Assembly (NCBI GenBank): GCA_944474755.1
Contig: OX104114.1
Location: forward strand, 21,847,220-21,911,219
Origin: Limnoperna fortunei
Taxonomy: Eukaryota; Mollusca; Bivalvia; Mytilida; Modiolidae
DNA: 64,000 bases
Direction of reading: 5' to 3'
The notes under the pieces were generated by a model. The model did not search any database. It was given only the letters and a program-made list of their open reading frames with translations, and was not told the DNA's origin. The position numbers and the translations under genes are program-made. Shown piece after piece: positions 1 through 12,200 of this stretch (its first letter is position 1; the number at the start of each line of letters is the position of its first letter).

Positions 1-228
1 AAATATTTTCATCATAAGTATAAAAATTAATAGTAGCACATCACATGTTTGGTTACTTTGTCAACGCAACAAATATTAAGCAATACACAAATTACAATTA
101 CGAAATATTATGACCTTGAACTCTTAATAAATTTCAACGAATCAACGAGCAGTAGTTTCTTCAGTCCGTAAACGATAAACAAGGAACTCGATATTTCGGG
201 GTAGGGTCACCAAGTTGTAAGCTGCAAA
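1..228 (+). other. 5' flank / presumed 5' UTR of flotillin-1
   Basis: This AT-rich stretch lies upstream of the flotillin start codon. It probably holds the transcription start and 5' UTR, but I see no TATA box or other core promoter signal that I can place with confidence. An upstream non-coding exon outside the window cannot be excluded. Confidence 0.35.
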
Positions 229-274
229 ATGGGGTTTGAAACGTGTGGACCCAACGAAGTAATGGTTGTTTCGG
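229..274 (+). CDS. FLOT1: flotillin-1 exon 1 (start codon)
   Basis: This exon encodes residues 1-15 ([15 protein letters not shown]) and the first base of Gly16, ending at the donor GTAAGA. The start is chosen because CGPNE-MVVSG lies at the expected distance from the N-terminus of flotillins. Gly2 follows the start methionine, and Cys6 is the conserved cysteine of the family's N-terminal motif. Confidence 0.93.
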
Positions 275-3200
275 GTAAGAATGTGTCCAGATTTTCATAA
301 TCTATAATTTATGCAATTTCATAAATGAATTTTAATGCTCGGCTTCATTGAACAGCGACAGAAACATAATTTATGTTTGATGTTTGGATAAATGCGATGT
401 TTAGCCATGATTACATTGATGATGTTAATTATATGTACGACCGTTTTTAATCATGTTACCTACATTTTCATTGTTTTAATTTGTTGTAATAACTTAGAAA
501 GAGTGGTCCTATGTTTTATTAAATGTTAGCAAAATCTATACTATTAAAGTATTGTGAAATGACACCCCTTTCCCTTCGTGTCCCATTCAAGGAACCACAA
601 AGACGAAATACTAAGACAAAAGGTTTTATTTAAAGAGTTGCTTGAATAACAAATAACATGAGCTTTTTAACTGGCATACATTAAATATATAAGCACTTAG
701 GATCGACATGTACTACTACATATTCGTACATATACTTGCATAATACTATTAAACATAAAACATCAACTCATCAAACACAGAGATTACATAGTATGGAATC
801 ATAACTAAAAGAAATTTGCCAATCACAAATAAAAGTAGGTTAACATAAAAGCAAGAAACATTATTTAAAAAACATTAATTAATAAAATGCTACAGCAGAA
901 ATTATAATTTAAATATAGTTGAGAGGGGTATCGCAGAGCAAAGCGAATGATACTATATCACAATACGGGCCTGCTATATCACAATATAGTGTAAGGATCT
1001 TAAACCTTTCTTCGGAGCTGTCCTCCACTTTAATTTGCTATGGTACTTTGGAAGAGGGGTATTACCTGTATTTCCGTGTTCTATTCCAGGATCTGTACAT
1101 TTGCTGTGCAATTTTGCATGCATAAAAGTTAATAATTTGACATTTAAACAAATTAAAAGCAAGAAGGAGGTCATCTTCCTGAATAAAGTAACATTTTACA
1201 GAGTCTTATGAATTTTCTCAAGCATATGATATTAAGAGTCACATTAATGAACCACAATACACTGCTATAATAATTTCAGCAAATGGGCTTTGTTTAGAAA
1301 TTATATAAAAGTCTTAATGGCAATACATCTAATTCATCTTATTTTTAGTTAACACATTTTGGATTTGGTCAAGAATTCCTCATAAGAACTGGTGTTATCG
1401 TTCTAAATTAATTTTAATGCTCTCTTCTGGAGTTTTCCATTTTTTAAAAATTAAGTTCACTACAAAAGTGCCATGTTATTGGCCAGTAATTAAAATTAAT
1501 TTATTTATAATATGAATGAATAATATATTATTAACCTTCCCAATTTATTTAAATATTTTTCTATTTTTCTTTAAAACGTTTTGTCTCAAAGCTTTTTACA
1601 GATAGTAGCAAAATGAGTATTAAAATTTCATTGGTAATCTTTTGTTACGCCTAAGAGCTTTACCTCATCTTGTCATCTAATTTCATGATTATTTATAAAT
1701 TAGATTGAAAGTTATCTTTTTTTTCATGGGTTTAACTGCCAATAGTAAGGCCTGGAATTTATCAATGTTAGCTTTCATTTAATTAACTAAGTACTGTGGA
1801 TTCATTTATTTTCGTGGGTACCACTTTTTGTGGTTTTATGAAAAAGGATCAGTTTGTGGATTCTTAAACTCATGGTTCTGAAGTCTGTAGCATAAAAATC
1901 AATGTTAAATTTCCTTTTTGTGGGAGATCAAATTTCGTGGGTCACCCACAAAAACCATGAAAATTGATACCCCATGAATAATAATGAAACTACAGTATCT
2001 GAAACTACATGTATCTGGAGCACTGTTAATTCATTTTTTTAATTCAATCTTTGATTTTGAAAATAAACTTGTCAATATGTAAACAGTATAAGCTACATAA
2101 GCAGGGGCTACTACTCTGGCTTCTAAAAAGCTGGCGCCAAAAAAATCGCCAACTGCAATTGACTGTCCAGTGATACTTGTATGATTTTTTTATGGCGAGT
2201 CCTGGACTCGTCACTTTTGAAAGTGGTGAGTCCCAAAAAACTTTTATGAGTCCCACATATCGCAGTTGAGTCCAGCTAAGTGCTTGCATACAGCCATTTT
2301 CTTTGATGACTGACCCATTAAATGTCTTTTCATAAAGATATAATATGGCTTGTAGAACGTTTATCCCATGCTATTTTATATCATTAGTAGCTAAGTTTAT
2401 AAGTCTTTTGGAGTATGATTGAACTGCACTCATTACTTGAAACATGCTGATGTTTGCCTTTAAAGAGAGACTTGTGTCTTACCTGGATATTAATATTTCT
2501 TCCAAACAACTATTACCCACTCACCCCCCTTTTTTCTGATCCTAGTCTATAGCAGATCTATATATAAAAGTTTATTAGATAACTAATTAATGTTCATATT
2601 GAAGATATCTTTGTACCGATCAAGAATTCTTACTTTAAAAAAAATCCTAAGGAGTGCAACTTCAGGTGCAAGGTCCCGACAGTGTATTAAAATTTGAAAC
2701 GAGTGTATTGTCAACGCTTAATTTTAACCATAAAATGTGTCCATCAACACTGCACGTTTATTGTTCAATAAACATCTTAATTAAAGCATATTTGCTGCCC
2801 GAGTGATTGCTACCTGCTGAGAATCGAACGAAACAGGTAAAAATCGATCGCCATTTGTAAGAATATGTAATCACGCATCGGAGACGGAACTGACATGACG
2901 TAAATTCGTACGGACATGTACTGGGACGCGTTAGATGTTGAAAATGTGCGTCCAGAACTGAAAAGACGCGTACAATACGCATCTAGACACGTTGCGAGGA
3001 TCCCTGCTGTCGCCAGTTTTGTAAAAGTGTCGCCATATTAGAAATCACTAGATCACTATATGACATGGCGAAATTGTTGAACATTATGTGTGACATATTC
3101 TGTAACGTCGGACGAAATCCAAGTTTGCCAGACTCTTAATTCAATTTTTCAAAGTCTCGAGCAGCCCGTACACTTATTGTATTTTAATCATGAAAAGATG

Positions 3201-6200
3201 TGTGAGTGATTTCTTGTTGGCAGAAAACCAAAATTTAACAGTAATTTATTAGAAACATCTATTCCCGTGAATAATGAACATAAAACCGGAAATACTGAAA
3301 TAGAACTAAGCATGTGTAAGAGTTACGAAATTAAGACGTCCCGAAATCACTCAACAACGACGTCAGTTTTCATACCTGTATTTTATTAATTACATTATAA
3401 AAAAAATATTACCACAAAAATATGTTTGTTTTGTTATTTTTAGCTCATGTGAGCTATTGCCATCACTTGGCGTCCGTCGTTGTCGTCGTCGTTAACTTTT
3501 CTTCAAAAATCTTCTCCTCCAAAACCACTGAAGGGATTGCTTTGAAACTTTGCACACATCATCAGTAAAATATCCTCTACCAAGTTTGCACAAATCATGG
3601 CCTCAGACCAACCAACATGGCCACCATGGCTAAAAATAGAACAGGGGGGTCAAAATACAGTTTTTTTCTTATAGTTTAAAAAGTATAACAGATACAGGAA
3701 TACCGAAGAGACCCTCCTTCTTCAGCATCAAAAGCTCTACAAAACACTCCATTGGGTCAAAGTTGTATGATGACTCCTTGTAGGAGTTATTGCCCTTTAA
3801 TTGTCAAAATTGATGATTTTTTGCCATTTTTGCCTCAAAATCTTGAAAATTATTGGAACTAGAGAAAAAGTTCGCATTGCTTAATTGTTCTGCTCTATGA
3901 GGGCTACAAAAATGACTTAAAGGTCAAGATTGTCTGATTAACCGTTTAAGAGTTATTCCCCTTGAACTGTTTTTTTTTTAATTGGTTTTAATTGATTTTT
4001 AAAAATCTTCTTCTCTGAAACAACTGAAAGTACTGCTTTGAAACTTTGTACACATCATCCATCAAATGTCCTCAACCAAGTTTGCACTAACCATGGCTGC
4101 AGATTGACCAACATGGACACCAGGGCTAAAAATAGGACGGAGGTGGGGGGAGGGTAAAATACAATTTTAGGCTTATATTTAAAATAGTATAACAGATACA
4201 GAAAAACCGAAGAGCATGCCTTCATCTGCATCAAAAGCTCTACGAAACACTTCATTGGGTTGAAGTTGTATGATGACTCCTTGTAGGAGTTATTTCCCTT
4301 TAATTGTCGAAATTGATTATTTTTGACATTTTTGCCTAAAAATCTTGAAAATTATTAGAACTAGGGAAAAAATTAGCATTGCTGAATTGTTCTGCTCTAT
4401 GGGGGCTACAAAAATGACTTTAGGGTCAAGATTGTCTGATGAACCGTTTAGGAATTATTCTCCTTGAACATTTCTTTTATCAATTTTACTTGATTTTAAA
4501 AAATCTCCTCTTTAAACAATGAAAGGACTGCTTTGAAACATTGCACACATCATCTTAAGGACGTCCACTACCAAAATTGTGCAAATCATGACACCTGACT
4601 ACCTACATAGCTACGTTGGCTTAAAATAGAAAAAAATGAAAAAAGGACGCGGGGTGGGGGGGAGTCAAGAGAGTTTTCGATTGATAGTTAAAAAAGTATA
4701 ACAGGTACAGCAAATTTGAAGTGAACCTCCCTTCTCCCTCTAAGCATCAAAAGCCCCTCCTTAGAGGAGTTATTTGCCTTAAAAGGTCAAAATTAATGAT
4801 TTTTGCAGAAGTGTTGGGCAATTCCTGATAGCAAAGAAAAGCTGGATAAAAAAGGGTTGTTTGGTTTCAGGTTCAGATGAGCCTCTAGTTATAAATTAAT
4901 TAACAGCATCAATTGTTTTATTACACGTCTACTCAAATGTGATGCAGGTAAAGCTGCTTTTCATCAGACAACTTTGTTGATTCATTTATATTGCCGATTT
5001 CCGTTTAACAACTCCAAATAACACACATGTCACTGGATACTACACAATACACGTGTATTTACGACCATAGAAGCCGACAAAGGATCTTTAATGATGCAAT
5101 CACTGATAACTGATAAATTTAAAACGTGCATGCATCATTTAGGGTTTAACACTATAAAACCTTTGCGCCAAAAAAATCGCCAGACGCAATATTTTGTCGC
5201 CAAATGAAAAAAAAAATCGCAATTGGCAACATTGGTGAAGCCCAGCGCTGCCCCTGCATAAGTATACATAAATGACATTATTAGGAAACCACTTCGCTAC
5301 TGTAGTTATGCTTACACAGGAAGTGGATACAGTAACATACATGTTCGCAGTCATGTTTTAGGCCAATATTCATGTAATAAAGATGCTTATCTCTTATTCC
5401 AGTATGTTGTACATGTCCTGCATACACTTTGAGAACATTAGATTTATAATAAGCATAGGGATGGCTGTGATGTCACAATTAGAACTCCGATGTCCTATAA
5501 TCTCAACTGGAAATTTTAAACTGGAACACTGCAATTTTGTAAAGATTTCTCAATATATTTTGCTTAAAAGGTACCTATATAAAAAAACTGACGAGCATAT
5601 ATTTTTATGTCAATTTTATTTGCTTTTAGCATCCTGTTTTGGGATATATCTCCGGGTTTTAGATAGGATTTTTTAAGCATTAGTAACTTTTATGTGCAAC
5701 TATTTTTTAGTTAGATCTAATATGTGTGTTTATTTATTTATGAGTCTAAATGCATGCAAGATCATTATTTAATGACTGCAATGAAATCAATCAATATTTA
5801 ATATTTGCGGGCACCATTTTATAACATATATTATGTATTCAATGTAATATTGCCATAGAACATATATTTAAACAGATTTAAATAAAAAATTTGAACAGGG
5901 ATTGCCAAAATATTCATTTTTGTTTATGTTAAAATTTTTGCAATAGTTGTTTGAATTCTAATTTTAGTAGGGGCATCATATTTTGCAATCTCTGGCACCA
6001 AATTCATATCCCTTCCGAAAACTGTCGGTATTATATCAGGGCTCACGCTGGGTCAAAATTATAGGGAGAAGTCACTTCTCTTTTGGGTGGCTGACAGGGA
6101 GAAGTGAGGATAGAACAGGGAGAAGTGGGTGGACAACAGGGAGAAGTTGCATAATATGTCGCGAAAGCGTCCTGTTTACTTTGTTTTTTTTTAAATAAGT

Positions 6201-9200
6201 GTTGGCATTTGCATTTTCATTGTTATATATTTTTTTAGCAGTTTAATTAATTGAGGATAAAGTATCAAAGATTTTATTAACTATTCAGTTTACTTATTTC
6301 ACATATTTTTAAAAACACATATGCGTTAAACATAACAATAAAAAAAAATAAACTGTCACGAAACTGTTCATTAAAATAAATGTTTCTTTGTCATTGATAC
6401 ACAATTTGATTGATTTATAATGAAGTACTATTAGAACTAGAAGTAGAAAATTACATCATTGTGACACATAATATATTATGTAAAATTGTAAAATTCACTA
6501 TTAAAAGTATTGAAGCATATTTAACTTAAATTTGTTTTAAGTAACTGCCAAAATACTATTTTGACTACGTTTCTATCATTGCAAAACTCATTTCACCACT
6601 ATCTGCAATCTCTGGCACCAAATTCATATCCGCTCCGGAAATTTTCACAAGTTATTGTGCTCTGAACTGGTTTCCGGTCATATTTTAAACCTACGCTTTA
6701 TATAGGTGTAGGACCACCATAGATTTTTTACTCTTTGGCTATATTAAAATTTGATAATTTTGACTTATCCTAGAAAATTTACCTTTGTTTCAAATTAAGT
6801 GACACTTCTGTCCCCTATTAAAATGCACTGGCCAAATATTCTGTCAAAATTTCACAATATGTTTCATTGCATATAAGAAAAAACGCTCAACCTGAAGTCC
6901 ATGTGGTCTAAAAATCTACTTTCACTTTCTATTTCAGTCCAAAAATAGTGCTTGTCCCTAATTGACTCTCAACATTTTTATGTTCATTTAAAACCAATAA
7001 AACTTTATCCTCAAGTTTCCTAGAATATTCAGCTTTCCAAAAATACCAAATTTATTCTGGTATCATGTGCGGTTCAAATTCTATATGATGCAAGAGTGAA
7101 CCTGTCTGTTGACTAGTACTACTTTTACGTACAACCTCTGGACTGGTTCCCGGTATTTGGTGGTCCTACACCTAAAGAAGATGTTTTTGTTCAACAAATT
7201 AAATAAAAATTTTCCTGGTCTTAGATTTATGTTAGTCGAAACAAATTCTAAAATTTTGTTGAATTCCTTTCAGCGGTTTTCAAGAAATGCATGAAAACAT
7301 ACTAAGACCTCACATGCGCGTTATCATGAAAAATTAGCTTGGTGATCAAGAAATGCATTATTCCTTAATTTTTCAATTTCTTAGTTGCAGATGTAAATAG
7401 CAAGCTTGGCAATATACATCCAAAACAAATGGACTTATTTCACACATAGAAAGGCACTAATTACATAATTTTATCATAAATTTTGCATCTTTTTTAGTTA
7501 ATTTTACATCCCCCCCCCTTTTTACAAAGTGAGATACTGAGTACCTTCAAACTGTTGGGATAAGACTTTTATCTCTTGAAATACATTTCAATTAAGAAAA
7601 ATAGTATGAAACTGTCCTAATTATGCACCTAGTACATCCTGAGAAAGTTTTTGAGTTCAAATTTAAATTTATTGATATTCAGTTGTACTATACTTTGGAG
7701 GTGTACATTAATAGTTTCTAAACTGAGTGAGACTAAAATTTTATGAATTTCATTAAATGCGTTCACTATTCCATTAAGCTTAATAGTTAAATGAACATTC
7801 CTTACTAAAAAAAAACCCACTAAAGTTCAAACTGGCATACAAAGAAACAAAATTATATCTTGCTTTGGTATGAAATTGCAAAAATTGGCCAATTTCCCAT
7901 TACTGATCATGTTTAAGGAATTTTTGACAGAAGTATCATCATCTCAAGGCCCAATTATCTTAACAAGTACAATTATTGCATATGGTTACTAGTTTACTAA
8001 CAAATTTACCCTAAGCAAGCATCAGATTAGAAAATAAATAATTTTAGTATTAACCCATGCCAGCAATGTAACCGACTTAAGCCGCAGGTGTAAAATTAAC
8101 AAATTCATCTTAAATACACTATTTTTCTGCATACTAGAATGTCTACCAGTTCTAGTTTTATACATTTTGACCCTTTCATTACATCCAAAACCTAAAATAG
8201 GAGTTTATTTAAATTAAAGCACATTCTACTAAGCGCGGACCACTGCAGACCCCATAATTTCATACAATATTACATAATACCATATTTAGGCTGAAATTTG
8301 ACCCCCACTATAGGTTTTGGCTTTGATAAGCAATTAAAATGATAGTATTGGTGATTTACCTTCAATTAGTACCATTTTTATCAAAAGAAATAGAAGTTGA
8401 TATACCTGTCTATGGCCTCTTCAGGTGTAGGACCACCATAGATTTTTTACTCTTCGGCTATATTAAAATTTGATAATTTTGACTTATCCTAGAAAATTTA
8501 CCTTTGTTTCAAATTAAGTGACACTTCTGTCCCCTATAAAAATGCACTGGCCAAATATTCTGTCAAAATTTCACAATATGTTTCATTGCATATAAGAAAA
8601 AACGCTCAACCTGAAGTCCATGTGGTCTAAAAATCTACTTTCACTTTCTATTTCAGTCCAAAAATAGTGCTTGTCCCTAATTGACTCTCAACATTTTTAT
8701 GTTCATTTAAAACCAATAAAACTTTATCCTCAAGTTTCCTAGAATATTCAGCTTTCCAAAAATACCAAATTTATTCTGGTATCATGTGCGGTTCAAATTC
8801 TATATGATGCAAGAGTGAACCTGTCTGTTGACTAGTACTACTTTTACGTACAACCTCTGGACTGGTTCCCGGTATTTGGTGGTCCTACACCTATACCAAA
8901 TAAAAGTTCAAAGGGTACCAGTTCAACTTTGGCACGTAAACAAAATAAACATGACGCAGTATCAAAAATATGAACATTTCTTACCAAAATGGGAATAAAA
9001 TTTGAAAGGCGACATTAGGCGATTCTACAAAATGAACGGGCGACTTCACTTCGCTTTTGAAGATGATCGACGGCGAAGTGGGACCACGATAAGGCGACTT
9101 CTTCGCCCGAGTCGCCCTCCAACGCGAGCCCTGTATATATTTCTTTGAACTGGTTTCCGGTAGTATTTTTACCTATGCTTTATGTACAAAGTAAAATCAC

Positions 9201-12200
9201 GCCAGAACCAGCGTTAACAAATGGCGCGTAACATGATAAACATGAGGCTATGACAAAAGCAATAAAATTAAAAGGAGACATAAGACAATTTTTTTTTAAA
9301 GGTGAATAACGCGATGTGTGACCACAATAGGATCGCCTAAGTTGCCAACTGGTTTTGCTTGATTGCTTGTGACAGGATGTACACAGTAATTAAGTGATTA
9401 TTTATCAAATAATATCCGGTTGCATATCTCTTACATAATTACTTTGATTGCCTTGGGTCATAAACATGTAAATTAGGTAAGATATTTGGATTTACCTCTG
9501 CCGATTTTAACGATGAAAATTTCGAAATTTCAAAATGGACGTGGCGAATTATTTTCAAAATATTTTCATCATTTCTAAAAAAGGATACGCCAATTGTGAA
9601 AGTGGCGAGCGCTAGCTAAATCACTGTATCTTAGTTTCAAAAACCAAAAATATTTGCCATTGAAAGCGTCCTCTTGCAGCCACTTATAAATTTTAAAATA
9701 TTTATTAGCTATATTAGAATCAAAATAGATTATTGCAGTTGGTAAGCAGTTTTCTTTTCTAATTCAAAAAACAAAAAATCTTAAATAAGACACAGCGACT
9801 TGTAGTATAGGTAGAAAAATAATTGTTTAAATGAATGAAACTTCTAATTTTAGGATGTTGCCATGGAAGATCTTTGTTTGTTCCAGGAGGCAGAGTGTTT
9901 GTATGGCCACTTATACAAAAACTACAGAGGTAATTTAAGTTATTCTGATAATGCTAAGATAATTGGATTGTCTCCCCCTAATGGTACAAGAACTGTTATG
10001 CTAATGTTGACATATTGGGTTATCTTTCCCTGCAAACGTGTGGTATAGGAATTGATATTATACATGTATATATTCATGGTACATTATCTCCGCAAGTGTA
10101 CTACAGGATATTATAACATTGTACATGTATGTTCATGCTGACATTAATGGGTTATCTCCCCCTTCACTTCAGTAGTGGCATACATGAAATTGTTATGTTA
10201 ACGCTAATATTATTGGAATATCTCCCATACAGTAGTGGGGTATAGGAAGATAATCTAAATGCTAACATAATTGGGTTATCTGCCCCGCCCGAAGTGACAA
10301 TGGAAATTGTTTTGTTAATGCTAACATTTACGTGTTATTTCCCTCTCCATTTGTGTGGTATAGAAAATTGGAAATGTTATTGTTAACACATTATTGTGTT
10401 ATCTCCCCCTGGTATTGGTTATAATAGCCTAATCATTGTTTACATCACAATGGGAAAATATTTGTATTCAAAAGAAAATGCATGAAGGCATCTGATAGGA
10501 TGCTGGGATTCTAAATATAGCAAAATTTAAAACTTTAAACATTATTGATTCAAAGTCTTCTATATTATGGATGATTATATTAGAGCCAAAAAACTGTCTT
10601 CAGGATACATTTTAGAGGTTTTTTGCACATATGATCTTAATTGCATTGCAAAATAATTGTGCTTTTGTAACCTGTAGGACTGCTAACATTAGTGGGTTAT
10701 CTCCCCTTCTAAAAAAATGGAATTGAAAATTGCTTTAGATGTTAATGCTAACTCTTTCTTTAGAAATGTTATGTTAATGTTAAAATTAGTGAGCTACATG
10801 TATCTCCCCTTTTAAGAGTTTGGTACATGAATTTGTTATATTAATGCTAACATAATTGGGTTATTACCCCTTATAAACATGATAAATGTGTGGTACACAA
10901 AAATTTTAGCATTAAGCTATCCAAAGGATTATTTTGATTATTATCCTAATCGATACATTAAGGGGACCGTATGATTTTTGACAACTAACCATCCTACATT
11001 TGACATGATTTTTAAGATTTAAATAAGCAAACTTAAGAATTAATTTATTCCAGATATTGCTTAAAGAATTGTACTTGCATTAACTGTTTGTTTAAGATTG
11101 TTATATACTGAAAAAGCTGCAAAGTTTTAACTAAATGCTGGGGACCAAACATGCATATGGACCATATACATGCATGTTCATTGTACATAAAGGGAAGTAA
11201 TCTGATATTATCTCCCTTGGGTTTTGCCAATTCCTTTGTTAAGGGAGATAACCCTCTGAAAAATAAATTGGATAACAATTACAAATGGTCATATATAACA
11301 AACAAAGACTTGTACATATATTCCATTTTCTGTGCTGCTCAGAATGAATCTGAACACAATGACTCTGTCAATCGAGAGCCCTCATGTGTACACCGTGCAG
11401 GGCGTAGCTGTTTCTGTAACAGGTGTGGCACAAGTAAGTTACCTATACCCTGATAGGCAGCATCATCTTAGTCTGCATGAAGCATTGAGCATGTTTCCAT
11501 TCCAAAGACTGAAACAAAGGTACAACATGAAATACTGTACAAAATAGTAAATTAACCTTACAATATTGATAAAAAAAACTACAATATCGATAATGCATAT
11601 CTGTGTACTAGAATACAGAATATCATTAGTCCTTTTCATTAATCATGTCCTATAATAGAATCAAGAGCTTGCAAAATTCGAAGTACATATAAATGTAAAT
11701 AAGTTTATTTAATGTTGAGAAAATAGTATAGTAGGGCTGAAGGTTTGGAAACATGCTTGTTCTACTTGCTTGGTAAATATGTTTGCAAACAAGATTGTGT
11801 GATTTAAATTAATTGTACACATACTGTATTTCTCAAGATCATAGTAAATATTATAATGTTTTTTTGGCAATACATGTATTTCACAAATTTTAAACCCCAC
11901 ATGTACTTATAAATATCAATTTTTTACTACAAGTTGAGACTTTGACCTTAATTTAAATAATTTTAATGGGTCAAAAATACTTAATAATGAAATTATGTAT
12001 CACTAAATGATAGCAGACTATAGCTAGCAGAGTTTAATAGCTAAACTGACAACTGTTGTCAATCACCAATACTTCATAAATACCTCAATTTTTCACACAA
12101 TCCTGTTATAATTAAATTATTTATCATAAACATCTTGTGGTACTGTGATCCAGTTTTTCATTTTGCTCGAACCGTTGCCTTATTTCATTGAAATGTGTTA

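Noticed and set aside
5383..5676. 97-codon plus-strand frame in intron 1
   Set aside because: No motif, no repeat-element similarity that I recognise, and no splice context; chance frame in AT-rich DNA.
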